DNA of 41,078 bases, from assembly GCA_002337545.1 (NCBI GenBank), contig DDGE01000055.1, forward strand, positions 46,795-87,872, written 5' to 3'. Positions 1 to 9,489 of the stretch are shown one piece after another. Below the pieces are notes generated by a model. It saw nothing but the letters and a program-made list of their open reading frames with translations, was not told the origin of the DNA and did not search any database. Both the position numbers and the translations under genes were made by a program. The stretch's first letter is position 1. Each line of letters starts with the position of its first letter. Origin of the DNA: Phycisphaerales bacterium UBA1910. GTDB taxonomy: Bacteria > Planctomycetota > Phycisphaerae > Phycisphaerales > UBA1924.

Positions 1-123
1 AAGAAGGCCACGCGTAAGAAGGCTACTAAGAAGAAGGCCACCAAGAAGAAAGCGACCAAGAAAAAGGCAACACGCAAGAAGGCTGCGAAGAAGACCGCAC
101 GCCGGCGTGCGACCCGTCGCTAA
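1..123 (+). CDS. C-terminal end of a lysine-rich histone H1-like protein (partial)
   Basis: The first 40 codons of the window read in one frame to a TAA stop as repeats of the type KKAT/KKAA, ending in an arginine-rich tail (RRRATRR). This composition is typical of bacterial histone H1-like or Hc1-like DNA-binding proteins, whose disordered basic tails coat DNA. The gene begins outside the window, so no folded N-terminal domain can be seen. A basic tail on a ribosomal protein or another nucleic-acid-binding protein remains possible. An intrinsic terminator follows about 70 bp downstream and fits the end of this transcript. Confidence 0.7.
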   Translation, partial: KKATRKKATKKKATKKKATKKKATRKKAAKKTARRRATRR

Positions 124-189
124 CGCGGAGCCTCGAGACGGGTGAATCGTTGGCCCGCTCGAAAATGAATCTCACAAACGCGAAATGAG

Positions 190-225
190 CGAGGCCTGTC
201 GCAAGATCGGCCTCGTTTATTTTTT
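190..225 (+). terminator. Rho-independent terminator
   Basis: A perfect 7-bp stem (190-196 with 209-215) has a 12-nt loop and is followed by a T-rich run (216-225). It lies downstream of the lysine-rich gene and also separates it from the convergent gene on the minus strand. Confidence 0.75.
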
Positions 226-251
226 GCCCATTGAACCGGGAGTTTGACCAC

Positions 252-737
252 TCAGGCAGCCGGTTTGTTTCTCCCGAACCGGTCTACGAGGTCGATATCC
301 GCTCCAGGGAATGGGTAATGCGTATCCAGCCCCCGCTCGAGCGTTTTGAGGTCACAGATCGCGAAGGTGCAGAGCCCGTGGAGGCGCCAGTTCACAAAGC
401 GCAGCGATCGTGCGAGCGTCTCTCGTGATGCGACGAGCGTGATCTCTTCCTCGTCCATTGAGACCGGGACGAACCCGAACTGCCACGCCTGACGCTTGGT
501 CACGAGTTCGAGCACCTGCGCAGGGATTTCATGCTCACTCGGGTCGATCCGCGGCGCGATCATCGCGTACTGGATCGTCCATGCCTGCTCGATCGCTGAA
601 GGGGCGATCCCGAGCTGCTCTTCGGCAATCACGCCGAACGGGCGTTGCGAGGCACGCTGGAGTTCAAGGATCTTGTCTCGCTGCTCGGGGGTGATCACGC
701 CCTGAACGACCAATAACTCACCGAGTCGAATACTCAT
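252..737 (-). CDS. Stand-alone GspE/PilB N-terminal (MshEN)-type domain protein
   Basis: The 161-residue product opens with a RLGELLVVQGVITPEQ segment, then an alpha-helical region and a stretch of the form D-P-S-...-V-T-K-R-Q-A-W-Q-F-G-F-V-P-V. This is the pattern of the N-terminal domain of type II secretion/type IV pilus ATPases (GspE, PilB), which in MshE-like proteins can bind cyclic-di-GMP. No ATPase domain follows, so the protein is only the accessory domain. An earlier in-frame ATG lies 10 codons upstream, but AGGAG sits 8 nt before the chosen ATG. Its role is unknown; a regulatory or adaptor function in pilus or secretion machinery is an inference. Confidence 0.6.
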   Translation of the reverse strand: MSIRLGELLVVQGVITPEQRDKILELQRASQRPFGVIAEEQLGIAPSAIEQAWTIQYAMIAPRIDPSEHEIPAQVLELVTKRQAWQFGFVPVSMDEEEITLVASRETLARSLRFVNWRLHGLCTFAICDLKTLERGLDTHYPFPGADIDLVDRFGRNKPAA

Positions 738-969
738 CACGCATGCTCCTGCGTCCCGCAAACTCACGGGCGGATTGAAACCTCGCTTTGTGATTCGGCG
801 CTCGCCAGTCCAGGATCGAGCTGAACCGTGCTCGAAGGGGCAGTTTCTAGGTATCGGCGTGTTGTGTACGAAACAGACCGTTCATCCAGAGTGTGAGCGG
901 GGAAAAATACCCAAGATGGGTTGCACGAGGGCGGACATCATTCCGAGACACTGCCCGAGAATATCCTGA

Positions 970-2316
970 TTACTTGCCGACGCAGAAGGTCGCAAAGACA
1001 CGCCCGATCACATCGTCGGGCGATACTTCGCCAACGAGCTCGCCCAATGCGTCAAGCGCCTCGCGCAAGCCGAGGGCGATGATCTCCGGATTTGCGATGG
1101 CGGAGGCGTGAGGGTCGACTTGCGTTCTGGCGTTTCGGATCGCATCAATCGCGGCACGCAATGCCCGTCTATGCCTCGGGACGAACACCCCCACTCCCGA
1201 ACCGCTTGCAACGCTTGTTGCATCCGCGATGGCACGCCGGAGCACCCCGAGCGTCGAGGGATCGAACGCGCATACATCCAAACCCGAGTTGGGAAGATCC
1301 CCCTTGGGCAGGTCTGCTTTGGTCCGCACACGGATCACCTGTGCGTCTGAGGGCATCTGAAAACCCACCTGCTCGAAATGGCCTGTCGGATCGCACCAGA
1401 GCATCGCGTCCGCGTTTAGCAGGATCGATCTGGCGAGCTCCTGTGCGCTCGCATCGAGATCATCAATCGAATGCTCGTCGAGCCCGGCGAGGTCGATCAA
1501 CTCGACCACTCCCGCGCCGGGTACATCGCGAGAGAGATCCAGGCATTCGCGGAGTGCGTCGCGGGTCGTCCCTGCGCGTTCGCTGACAACCGCACGATTC
1601 TGCCCGAGCAGCGCGTTGAACAATGAGCTCTTCCCCGCGTTTGGGCGACCGACGAGCACGACGCTCGGGCGATCGTCTACGACGCGCCCGCCGCTGCTTG
1701 CGCCGGACTCGCGAACGAGATCCTCGATGATCGCTCCCAATCGTGCGTGCAGGTCCCCCGGTGCGATGGGGATGACATCCTCCTGATCAGAGAAATCTAC
1801 CCCCGCTTCTACGAGCGCGAGCATGGCTGCGATTTCATCCACCCATGCTCGACAACGCTCGCCGTACCGACCGTCCAAGAGCGCATCCGCGGCCTTGAGT
1901 GCCCCGTCTCGCAACGCGCTGATACGCAATGCGATCCCTTCCGCCTCGCTCAGCGATAATCGTCCGTTCATGTACGCTCTGGCGCTGAACTCGCCCGGCT
2001 CTGCGAGTGTGATCCGCTCGTCATCGAGCAATCTTGCGAGAACGCGCTGGGTGATGTGCGTGCCGCCGGGCATCAGAATCTCGATCGTGTCCTCGCCCGT
2101 GTAGCTGTTTGGACGCGGGAAACGGAGCACGAGGACGGGGATGCTTGCGTGCGCGCTCAAAGTAAAGCGGGTGTGGATCGCCCCGCGTGCATCGAGCGGA
2201 ATATCAAGGAAGTCTCGCGCAATCGCACCCGTGTGCACCCCGGATACCCGAATCATGGCACGGGGGGCGTTGCCTGGCGCGCTGCTGATCGCGGCGATGG
2301 TCGTCCCGGTTGGCAC
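970..2316 (-). CDS. mnmE: tRNA modification GTPase MnmE (TrmE)
   Basis: MnmE, together with MnmG, installs the 5-carboxymethylaminomethyl group on the wobble uridine of certain tRNAs. The 448-residue product has the usual family length. It shows the N-terminal folate-binding domain, a helical domain interrupted by the G domain with Walker [10 protein letters not shown] (about 223-231), the GTTRD switch, the G3 motif DLAG and TKAD for G4, and the invariant C-terminal Cys as FCVGK (445 is Cys). The start is GTG, preceded by GGAGGA about 6 nt upstream. It begins 25 bp after yidC on the same strand, a common bacterial pairing. Confidence 0.96.
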   Translation of the reverse strand: MPTGTTIAAISSAPGNAPRAMIRVSGVHTGAIARDFLDIPLDARGAIHTRFTLSAHASIPVLVLRFPRPNSYTGEDTIEILMPGGTHITQRVLARLLDDERITLAEPGEFSARAYMNGRLSLSEAEGIALRISALRDGALKAADALLDGRYGERCRAWVDEIAAMLALVEAGVDFSDQEDVIPIAPGDLHARLGAIIEDLVRESGASSGGRVVDDRPSVVLVGRPNAGKSSLFNALLGQNRAVVSERAGTTRDALRECLDLSRDVPGAGVVELIDLAGLDEHSIDDLDASAQELARSILLNADAMLWCDPTGHFEQVGFQMPSDAQVIRVRTKADLPKGDLPNSGLDVCAFDPSTLGVLRRAIADATSVASGSGVGVFVPRHRRALRAAIDAIRNARTQVDPHASAIANPEIIALGLREALDALGELVGEVSPDDVIGRVFATFCVGK

Positions 2317-2341
2317 GCACGATCCTCCGGCCTTCTCTTCG

Positions 2342-4441
2342 TTACTTCTGCTTGCGATTGAACTCTTTGGAGGCGGGGTTGATGGGCTTTACGCCTTTTT
2401 CACGGATCTGCTGCTGCGCTTCTGCGGCTTGCATCATCCGCTGCATAAACCCAGGTCCCTTGTTGGCACGCTCGGCCTTGATGTTCTCAATCTCGAGCAT
2501 TCCGTGCTTCTTCATGTGGTGACGGATCCACTTGTTCTCCGCGATCCCCACCGCGGAGTTGGTGATGAAGTACAGTGCCAGACCCGATGGAGCTGCGTAC
2601 ATCATCAGGGGGAACCCGACGACCATCATGATCTTCATCATCTTCTGCTGCGTTTCCTGCTCCGGTGACAGTGTCGCAGTATTCGGTGGTGTCAGGTATT
2701 TCTGGTGCGCCCACATCAACACCCCCATGAACAGGGGAAGCATGTTGATCGAGGTCACACTCCCCCACAGTGGGAAGCTGAAGTGCATCGCCTGCGGGAG
2801 TGGGATGGCCCCGTCAGCGGCCGCGAGGTCACTCATGAATCCCCATCCGCCGAAGCTCTGGAATACGCCATAGAACGCTGCTTCGTGGCGGAGCTCCGTC
2901 GCGAAGAACAGGGTGGCGTAAAGCGCGATCCAGACAGGTGTCTGCAGGAACATGGGGAGGCAACCGAGCATACCGGCTGGGTTGATGCCCTCTTCGCGCC
3001 AGAGCTTGGCCATTTCCTGCTGCTGACGCTTCGAATCGTCTTTGTATTTCTCTCGGATGGCCTTCTGCTTGGGTCCCATCGCCTGCATCTGCACGGAGAA
3101 CTTCTGGATCCTGATCTGAGACCAGCGTGTAACAGGGTGCAGGCACGAACGAACGAGGAACACCAGAAGAATGATTGAAATCGCCCAATCCTGCACGATG
3201 TCGTGGAACAGGGTGAGGACATCCATGAGGATGTGCGCGAGCCACTGGAAGGTGCATGGTGCACAGATCCCGCCAAGGTTGGAAACGATCATCTCGGGCA
3301 TGTTGAGGGCCGCGAGCATCGGCTCACCATTGAGCAAGGCCTTGTTCCGCAGGCCTGCGAATACACCGAGTTCGCGTTCGCCTGTCTCGCCTGGAGCGAT
3401 CTCCATCTGTGCCGATCGCATCATGAGCGCCTGGGTTGCGTCCACGGCTTCTGCGTACGGCTCGAGCATGTAGCGATCGATGCGTGTGATGCCTTCGAGC
3501 AACTTCTGATCAGCGCTTGTGATGGAGTCGGGATTGAACACCGGGTGGACGAGCACTGCGAAGTATCGGTCTGTGAAGCCGAACCAGCTCAGTCGCTGTG
3601 CACCGGGGAGGACTTCCTCATTCGGCCAGACCTGACGAGATCCGAGATACGCCTTTCCATACTGCGCTTCAACGCGTTTTCCGAGCAGCTTGTTGCGGCT
3701 GAGCAACTCGTCATCTACATGCACCTTCATCGAGGTGCCCTGCTGCTCAGGAGACTTCAGGTATCCGTACCTGATGCGTCTGCGATCTCCGCCATAGCTC
3801 GAAGCGGCCTTGGGCAGATCGACCATCGCAAAGGTGTCGAGCACGGCACGGATCGGCGCTTCGCTCAGGTTCTCGATGGACTCTGTGAGAATAAAGCCGT
3901 GGCGATTCTCTGGCTTGAGCGTGAACCGGCGTTCGAGACGGGCGACGGGGTTGCCATCTGTGTCATCGATGAAAAGTTCGAAGACCCCAGGCTCGATCTC
4001 GCGCCAGAGCGGCTCGATATCGTTGCCGCTGATCGCGATCATCGATCCGTTGAGGCTCAGCCACGCAGCCGCGAATGGGACCGCGCGGAGGTTGTCGCTG
4101 TTCACCTGCTCTGATTGAAGGGTGATGTGGTTCTCGAACTTGACCGTCTCGAACTCGTCGGGCAGTTGTATCGACTTGATCCCCGCCCCGTATGGCGAGA
4201 ACTCGAGGTAGACCGTTTGAGAATCGTCATCGAGGTTCCCGAGGGGCGTGAAATCTGCCGCGTCTTGATCTGCGGGGCGCACAACATATTCGGGAGCAGA
4301 GATCGCGGGTGCTTCGGCTGCGGACTCTCCGCTGGTGTCCTGCTGGGCTGAGACACGAGTGGTGGTGAACGCGAGGATCGACAGGATCATCAGAGTCCAT
4401 GCCGCGAGTCGGGTTGGATATCGATTGTGCGTGTGCATCAT
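2342..4441 (-). CDS. yidC: Membrane protein insertase YidC/Oxa1
   Basis: YidC inserts and folds inner-membrane proteins, alone or with Sec. The 699-residue product has an N-terminal membrane segment (about 11-31), a large periplasmic beta-rich domain of the Gram-negative type, and the conserved C-terminal hydrophobic core (about 400-630) with the charged coiled-coil hairpin ([12 protein letters not shown] region) and the [11 protein letters not shown] segment. A polar, basic tail closes the protein. The length and periplasmic domain fit YidC of diderm bacteria. It lies between a metallophosphoesterase gene (34 bp upstream) and mnmE (25 bp downstream), all on one strand and probably cotranscribed. 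Confidence 0.95.
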   Translation of the reverse strand: MMHTHNRYPTRLAAWTLMILSILAFTTTRVSAQQDTSGESAAEAPAISAPEYVVRPADQDAADFTPLGNLDDDSQTVYLEFSPYGAGIKSIQLPDEFETVKFENHITLQSEQVNSDNLRAVPFAAAWLSLNGSMIAISGNDIEPLWREIEPGVFELFIDDTDGNPVARLERRFTLKPENRHGFILTESIENLSEAPIRAVLDTFAMVDLPKAASSYGGDRRRIRYGYLKSPEQQGTSMKVHVDDELLSRNKLLGKRVEAQYGKAYLGSRQVWPNEEVLPGAQRLSWFGFTDRYFAVLVHPVFNPDSITSADQKLLEGITRIDRYMLEPYAEAVDATQALMMRSAQMEIAPGETGERELGVFAGLRNKALLNGEPMLAALNMPEMIVSNLGGICAPCTFQWLAHILMDVLTLFHDIVQDWAISIILLVFLVRSCLHPVTRWSQIRIQKFSVQMQAMGPKQKAIREKYKDDSKRQQQEMAKLWREEGINPAGMLGCLPMFLQTPVWIALYATLFFATELRHEAAFYGVFQSFGGWGFMSDLAAADGAIPLPQAMHFSFPLWGSVTSINMLPLFMGVLMWAHQKYLTPPNTATLSPEQETQQKMMKIMMVVGFPLMMYAAPSGLALYFITNSAVGIAENKWIRHHMKKHGMLEIENIKAERANKGPGFMQRMMQAAEAQQQIREKGVKPINPASKEFNRKQK

Positions 4442-4475
4442 GCGTTCAACTCAATCTATGAATTTGCTCGCGCGA

Positions 4476-5255
4476 TCAGCGTCCCTCAAAGAGACGGTCG
4501 CCGAGCCAGTCGTGCAACTGGGGGATGGCCTTGATCTTGTCCGCGGTGTCTTTGATGTCGTATTCGACGCGAACGAACTCGACCTGTCCTGGGGACAGGA
4601 TGACATAGCTCGCACGCGGGTTGAAATCACGGGGTTGCCCGACGGAGCCGACATTGATCACTGCCTTCTCGTCTGCGATGAACTTGAAGACCGGCTCGTC
4701 CCCGATCTCGTTCGGAGGATAGAAATCGGGTTCGTTGGAAAACACGCCTGGAACATGCGTGTGCCCGACCAGCGCGACACGGTTCACCCGATCGAAGATC
4801 GCGTCGATTTTGTCGGGCGCATCGTTCACATCATCGGGAAAAATGTATTCGTTGATCGGGCGTCGGGGCGAGGCGTGAACCGCGAGGACCTCCGTACCGT
4901 CCTCGCAGAGATCCTCGACCTGACGCACTTTGAGCGAGCTGAGGTATGCATAGCGACGCTGGCGTTCGGATTCGTCGGGTTCTGCGTCGAACTGCTCGCG
5001 GGTCCAGAACGCGGCGGCCTCGGCCGTCGCGTTAAAGTTTGTCGGTTCGTAGAGAACCCCGAAGTCATGGTTGCCCATGAGCGCCCAGTCGCATTTCTCT
5101 TGAACAATATCGATGCATTCGAGCGGTTCGGGCCCGTACCCGACAATGTCGCCCAAACAGACAATTTTCTCGATCCCACGCGAATCGATGTCCGCGAGGA
5201 CACTCCTCAGTGCGGTCGCGTTGCCATGGATATCACTGATGACGGCTGTCGGCAC
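4476..5255 (-). CDS. Calcineurin-like metallophosphoesterase (YfcE/ApaH-like)
   Basis: The 259-residue product carries the metallophosphoesterase signature motifs in order: SDIHGN near the N-terminus, GDIVGYG, MGNHD, a VHASP motif and GHTHVP. These coordinate two divalent metal ions and catalyse phosphoester hydrolysis. The protein lacks a signal peptide and is probably cytoplasmic. It resembles small YfcE/MJ0936-type phosphodiesterases; the substrate cannot be told from sequence. The start is GTG (5253-5255) with no clear Shine-Dalgarno. It is the first gene of the run leading into yidC and mnmE. Confidence 0.85.
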   Translation of the reverse strand: MPTAVISDIHGNATALRSVLADIDSRGIEKIVCLGDIVGYGPEPLECIDIVQEKCDWALMGNHDFGVLYEPTNFNATAEAAAFWTREQFDAEPDESERQRRYAYLSSLKVRQVEDLCEDGTEVLAVHASPRRPINEYIFPDDVNDAPDKIDAIFDRVNRVALVGHTHVPGVFSNEPDFYPPNEIGDEPVFKFIADEKAVINVGSVGQPRDFNPRASYVILSPGQVEFVRVEYDIKDTADKIKAIPQLHDWLGDRLFEGR

Positions 5256-5521
5256 GACGGATGTCTCACAGAATCAAGGGTTTGCGTACCCACGCCAACT
5301 CGTGGCGTGGAGAGAGATGGGAACAATAGGAGCATCGCGAGGGTTTCGCAATTCCTTTATTAGAGACGCGTGGCGTGCGATTTCTCAACCCGATTGGGCG
5401 AGGCATATGATGATTATGTGCCAGATGGCCGATGAATCAGGACGAACGGGCAGCGAATCGGGGCTCGTCAACCCCACCCCGCGACGCCCAGAACGCATAG
5501 ACGCATGTCAGGGAAAGACTT

Positions 5522-6127
5522 ATGCCTGCAGCTTCAGTCAGTTACCAACGAACCCGTGAGATGACGATCGACGAGCTTTTGCTCGAGAATCGGATCGTCT
5601 TCCTCGTCGGCGAGATCAACCCCGCGAGCGCTTCACGCGTGATGATGCAGATGCTCTATCTGGAAAATCAGCGTCGCAATCAGGAAATCAACTTCTACAT
5701 CAACTCGCCCGGTGGTGCCGTCGACGACACGCTCGCGCTCTACGACACCATGCGCTTCCTCTCCTCGCCGATCGCGACCTACTGCATCGGGCGAGCCTAT
5801 TCGGGCGGATCCGTCCTGCTCACCGCGGGGACCAAGGGACGCCGGTTCATCCTCCCGCACGCCAAGGTGATGATTCATCAGCCCTACGGCGGGATTACCG
5901 GGCAGGCCGAAGACATCCGTCTGCAGGCAGAGCAGATCATCAAGAGCAAGCAACTCCTGACAGATATCATCGCGAAACACACGGGACAGTCTCCCGAGCA
6001 GGTCAAGGAAGACTCCGAACGGGACAAGTACTTTGATGCTGAGGAAGCGAAGGCGTACGGGCTCGTGGACGAGGTCCTGACCGAGCCGCCTGAGGATCTC
6101 AAGATCGCAAGTGCGAATAAGTCCTGA
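5522..6127 (+). CDS. clpP: ATP-dependent Clp protease proteolytic subunit ClpP (first copy)
   Basis: ClpP forms the serine-protease barrel that degrades proteins unfolded by ClpX or ClpA/C. The 201-residue product has NSPGG (about 61-65), the nucleophile Ser94 in a GRAYSGGS context (canonical genes have ASMG), the catalytic His119 in MIHQP and Asp168 in ERDKYF, followed by YGLVDEV. The triad is therefore complete. AGGGA lies about 9 nt before the ATG. A second, diverged clpP follows 57 bp downstream, so the two products may form a mixed barrel. Confidence 0.95.
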   Translation: MPAASVSYQRTREMTIDELLLENRIVFLVGEINPASASRVMMQMLYLENQRRNQEINFYINSPGGAVDDTLALYDTMRFLSSPIATYCIGRAYSGGSVLLTAGTKGRRFILPHAKVMIHQPYGGITGQAEDIRLQAEQIIKSKQLLTDIIAKHTGQSPEQVKEDSERDKYFDAEEAKAYGLVDEVLTEPPEDLKIASANKS

Positions 6128-6184
6128 TCTGTCGAACGCGTTGAATCAACCCACGAACACCACACCGATCGAGGTGAAATACAT

Positions 6185-6802
6185 ATGACCACCCCAAGCG
6201 CCCATCTCGTCCCGATCGTGATCGAACAGTCCGGTCGCGGCGAGCGCTCATACGACATCTACTCGCGTCTGCTCAAGGACCGGATTATCTTCGTGACCGG
6301 CGGAGTCATGGACGACATGGCGAACCTTATTGTCGCCCAGCTCCTCTTCCTCGCGAACGAAGACGCGAATGCGGACATCCACCTGTATGTCAACTCGCCC
6401 GGCGGGTCCGTGACAGCGGGTCTGGGCATCGTCGATACGATGAAGTTCATCAAGCCCGATGTCTGCACCTACATCATCGGCCAAGCCGCGTCGATGGGAT
6501 CCGTGATCGCATCGTCCGGCACCAAGGGCAAACGCTATTGCCTCAAGAACGCACGCAACCTGATGCACCAGCCGCTGCTCTCGGGCGTGATGGAAGGCCA
6601 GGCAACAGATCTCGAGATCGAAGCCAAGGAAATGCTCCGTCTCCGTGATCGTCTGTATCAGATCTACGCCGACGCGACTGGGCAGGACAAAGAGAAGATC
6701 CATCGCGACTGCGATCGCAACCTCTGGCTGGATGACCAGGAGATGATCGAGTACGGACTGATCGATCAGGTTCTCGATTCCATGCCCATGCAGGATCAGT
6801 GA
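6185..6802 (+). CDS. clpP: ClpP paralogue with Asn in place of the catalytic Asp
   Basis: This 205-residue ClpP has the standard SPGG motif, nucleophile Ser103 in GQAASMGS and His128 in LMHQP. At the position of the third triad residue the sequence reads DRNLWL (Asn179) where active ClpP has RD, when aligned from the conserved YGLID motif. Listeria ClpP1 is a known case of Asn at this place and is activated in a hetero-complex with its partner ClpP. The tandem layout with an intact clpP 57 bp upstream suggests the same arrangement here. A strong terminator follows the stop. Confidence 0.93.
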   Translation: MTTPSAHLVPIVIEQSGRGERSYDIYSRLLKDRIIFVTGGVMDDMANLIVAQLLFLANEDANADIHLYVNSPGGSVTAGLGIVDTMKFIKPDVCTYIIGQAASMGSVIASSGTKGKRYCLKNARNLMHQPLLSGVMEGQATDLEIEAKEMLRLRDRLYQIYADATGQDKEKIHRDCDRNLWLDDQEMIEYGLIDQVLDSMPMQDQ

Positions 6803-6829
6803 GCCAGCAAACAACCTGACCCCTCTAAA

Positions 6830-6852
6830 CCCGCGGAAACGCGGGCTTTTTT
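6830..6852 (+). terminator. Rho-independent terminator after the clpP pair
   Basis: A 6-bp GC stem (6830-6835 with 6840-6845) closed by a GAAA tetraloop is followed by six T residues (6847-6852). Confidence 0.9.
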
Positions 6853-6919
6853 ACATGCACAGGAATCGTGGTATATTGGTGCACACCCAACACGCACCTC
6901 ATAGCCGAAAGGAATGGTC

Positions 6920-7519
6920 ATGGAAGTTACACTGATGGATCTTTGGTTACCTGTTCTCGTCGCGACGATCTGTGTCTTCTTCGCCAGTTCGATCATCTGG
7001 ATGCTCTTGCCCTATCACAAGAAGGACATCCAGTTCCTCACGAATGAGTCTGAACTCACGAGCAAAGTCAGCGAGATGAACATCCCGGCCGGGCTGTATA
7101 TGTTCCCGAACTGCCAAACTTCCGAAGAGATGCGATCCGATGAATACAAGGAACGCTTCGAGAAGGGGCCCTGGGGCACGATCACCGTGATGGGAGCAAA
7201 GCCAAACTTTGGTCTCAATCTCCTCAAGACCTTCATCGCGTACCTTGTGATCACGATCTTTGTCGCGTACATCACCGCCGCGAGCACGCAGGCGGGCGCG
7301 GACTACCTCGCTGTCTTTCAGGTCGCAGGTGCAGCGGGGATTCTGGGGCACTGCATGGGCGGGCTCGCGGGTGATTTCTTTTTGGGTAAACCCACGCGGT
7401 TTATCTTCACAGGCTTTGTCGATGGTGTCATCTTCGCGATGATCACGGCGGGTGTGATCGCATCGATGTGGCCGGGCGCTGGGGACGGTATACCCGGGGC
7501 ACCGCTGATCGTTCAGTAA
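6920..7519 (+). CDS. Multi-pass membrane protein of unknown function
   Basis: The 199-residue product has an N-terminal membrane helix (about 6-26), a soluble stretch of about 65 residues, then three hydrophobic segments in the C-terminal half (roughly 90-115, 120-145 and 155-180). No catalytic motif is recognisable. An ATG two codons upstream (6914) would leave only one base after the GAAAGG ribosome site; the ATG at 6920 gives a normal 7-nt spacing and is chosen. The gene stands alone between the clpP terminator and a convergent dehydrogenase that ends 4 bp away. Confidence 0.7.
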   Translation: MEVTLMDLWLPVLVATICVFFASSIIWMLLPYHKKDIQFLTNESELTSKVSEMNIPAGLYMFPNCQTSEEMRSDEYKERFEKGPWGTITVMGAKPNFGLNLLKTFIAYLVITIFVAYITAASTQAGADYLAVFQVAGAAGILGHCMGGLAGDFFLGKPTRFIFTGFVDGVIFAMITAGVIASMWPGAGDGIPGAPLIVQ

Positions 7520-7523
7520 CCTG

Positions 7524-8495
7524 TCAATCCATCACAACCAGGACACCAATGTTCTCGGGGTCCTGCGCTGAGCGCAGGGCCCCGATCGCGTCTTCGAACT
7601 TATGCCTCTTGGTGATCAGCCCTGTGAGATCGATATCACCGCTCGTCATCGCGCGGATCGCTTCACTGAGCGAGCCCGAGCGTGCACCGATGACTCGGAT
7701 CTCTTTCTCCGCGATCAGCGTGTGATCGATCGGAATTGTGCTCTGGGGGTTGGGGATTGCATTCCCTGCAAGCACAACGGTCCCCAGAGGTCGGACCATG
7801 CGGATCGCGTTATCGAACGCCTCGGCGCTGCCGGTCGTTTCGATCACCACATCCTGATCCCCGCGCCGCCCGACACGATCGAGATGGCGGTGCTTCGTAC
7901 CCCATTTCGCGCACAACTCCAGGGCGTGCTCATGATCACTCAATAGTCGCACGGATGCGTTGCGCCGTGTCATGACCTGTGCACACAGCAGCCCGATCAG
8001 CCCATCACCGAGAACAGACACGAACGGGCGTCCTTCGATGTGCGCGATTTGGCCAGCGTGGATTGCCCTTGCGATGGACAGCGCCAATGCCGCATGCTCG
8101 TCCTCTACACCGTGCGGGACCTCTGTGAGATTCCTCGTTTCGAGCACACACCGCTCCGCCAGGCATCCGTCACGCCCTCGGAGTCCGAAGATCCGGCGAT
8201 CTGGATCGTGTGCCCCCAAGCCGCGCTTGGCGAGTTCGGAATCGGGGTTTGTGATATCGATCAGTCCCACGACGCGTTTGGATACCCACGACGGATCTTC
8301 GCATTGTTCGATAACGCCTACGAACTGGTGCCCGAGAATCCCTTCAAACTCAGTTTCGCCCCGGGCGACACTGACATCTGTCGTGTCCAAAAGCACATGC
8401 GTGGGCCGAATGAGCGCCTGTCCCGCCCCGATCGAGGGATCGGGGGCATCGGAATCCAGGTATACCTCTTGCTTGGTTCGACATACAGCGCGCAC
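7524..8495 (-). CDS. Medium-chain dehydrogenase/reductase, zinc-ADH-like with altered metal ligands
   Basis: The 323-residue product follows the alcohol-dehydrogenase fold: an N-terminal GroES-like domain with GILGHQFVG (about 52-60), and a nucleotide-binding domain with GDGLIG and a VIETTGS motif. At the catalytic-zinc site the usual Cys-Gly-Thr-Asp is Asp-Thr-Thr-Asp (Asp37-Asp40) and the Glu after the zinc His is Gln (His56-Gln57). The four-cysteine structural zinc loop is missing. It is therefore probably an NAD(P)-dependent oxidoreductase with weak or no zinc; the substrate is unknown. GGAGGT abuts an upstream GTG but lies 6 nt before the GTG chosen here. Confidence 0.75.
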   Translation of the reverse strand: MRAVCRTKQEVYLDSDAPDPSIGAGQALIRPTHVLLDTTDVSVARGETEFEGILGHQFVGVIEQCEDPSWVSKRVVGLIDITNPDSELAKRGLGAHDPDRRIFGLRGRDGCLAERCVLETRNLTEVPHGVEDEHAALALSIARAIHAGQIAHIEGRPFVSVLGDGLIGLLCAQVMTRRNASVRLLSDHEHALELCAKWGTKHRHLDRVGRRGDQDVVIETTGSAEAFDNAIRMVRPLGTVVLAGNAIPNPQSTIPIDHTLIAEKEIRVIGARSGSLSEAIRAMTSGDIDLTGLITKRHKFEDAIGALRSAQDPENIGVLVVMD

Positions 8496-8608
8496 ACACA
8501 CCTCCGGGGAACTGCCTCATGGGGTTCATCGGACAGAATCGCGTGCGGCTCGCTCTTTATGCCGGATTGTGGTTTGTTCTCGGACGCGCGTTGAAAGGGT
8601 TGTGGCGA

Positions 8609-9433
8609 TCAGGAATCAAAGACCGGATCCATCCCGACAGGTGAGCCGGTCGTTTCATTCGGTGGAGGTGGGATCAAAGGGAGGTACTCGATGATCTTCT
8701 TCTTGCGATTGAAGATTGGGTAGGTGTACGGCTGAGCCCCGGTGAAGACATCGCTGGTCTCGTTATACCAGTCCAGCCAGGCGAGTCGATCGAGCCCGAA
8801 GTTCTGGCCTGTGAGGATCATGAGCGCGTGCTGAACGCGATTGTTGACCGCGAGGCGTGAGTCACGCAGGGCACCGATCAATCCGAGCACGACTCGTTTC
8901 TCGCGGTACTGCCCCAGCGCGTCGGCGGCCGCGGCGCGGATGTCCGTATTGGGTTCATTTTCTTCTTCGATCAAGGTAAGCAAGGGCTCAATCGCGTCGG
9001 CGGTGTGGATCCGCTGAAGCGCCCGTGCCGCTTCAAGCCGGACAAAGTCATCCGAGTCTTCCAGCATCTCAATAATGAATGGCGCGTGCTCCGGGTCGCC
9101 GTGGCGTCCGAGGGCACGGACGGAAGCGCCGCGCACGCTCGCGTCGTCATCGTTGAGTCCATCGACATACAGTTCGAGATAGATCGGCTGGCCGCCAAAG
9201 TCAGCGCTGGAGAGCAGGGTGATGCCTTTGTAGCGGTTCTCGGCGCTGTAAGGATCGGTGGCCATCTCTGCGGCTTCTGACGGCGAGGTCTGCGGGACAA
9301 GCACCTGAAGAAGTGACTCTGTTCCACGCGGCGTGCCATCGAAGGTTCCGCATCCCACGAAGGGAATCGAAATCACCATCGCCAAGGCCGTGCTGAGGAA
9401 AATCGGTGTTGTCTTTCGTGTCCCTGCGTCCAT
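8609..9433 (-). CDS. HEAT-repeat lipoprotein
   Basis: The 274-residue product starts with a basic-hydrophobic signal ending in PFVGC, a plausible lipobox, so it is likely anchored to a membrane and exposed outside the cytoplasm. The middle (about 70-205) contains several HEAT/PBS-lyase-type helical repeats with the pattern D-x-x-V-R-x-x-A-x-x-A-L-x, a scaffold for protein-protein contacts. The proline-rich C-terminus has no recognised domain. The specific role is unknown. No Shine-Dalgarno is visible; instead TATAAT sits 5 nt before the ATG. Confidence 0.75.
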   Translation of the reverse strand: MDAGTRKTTPIFLSTALAMVISIPFVGCGTFDGTPRGTESLLQVLVPQTSPSEAAEMATDPYSAENRYKGITLLSSADFGGQPIYLELYVDGLNDDDASVRGASVRALGRHGDPEHAPFIIEMLEDSDDFVRLEAARALQRIHTADAIEPLLTLIEEENEPNTDIRAAAADALGQYREKRVVLGLIGALRDSRLAVNNRVQHALMILTGQNFGLDRLAWLDWYNETSDVFTGAQPYTYPIFNRKKKIIEYLPLIPPPPNETTGSPVGMDPVFDS

Positions 9434-9438
9434 AAGTG

Positions 9439-9444
9439 ATTATA
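9439..9444 (-). promoter_or_regulatory. -10 element 5 nt upstream of the HEAT gene start
   Basis: On the minus strand TATAAT is followed by five bases and then the ATG at 9433. A transcript starting the usual 6-7 nt after this hexamer would begin at or next to the start codon. Confidence 0.5.
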
Positions 9445-9489
9445 TCGATCCGATCGGTCAAAGCGCATGAGACTTGGAGGGTGGCCGAT

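Noticed and set aside
1..120. Tandem short DNA repeat resembling a satellite
   Set aside because: The repeat follows codons for KKAT-type units and ends in a stop in frame, so it is coding sequence of a lysine-rich protein.
3203..4114. 303-codon plus-strand frame inside yidC
   Set aside because: It is antisense to the YidC periplasmic domain and no recognisable motif or ribosome site is present.
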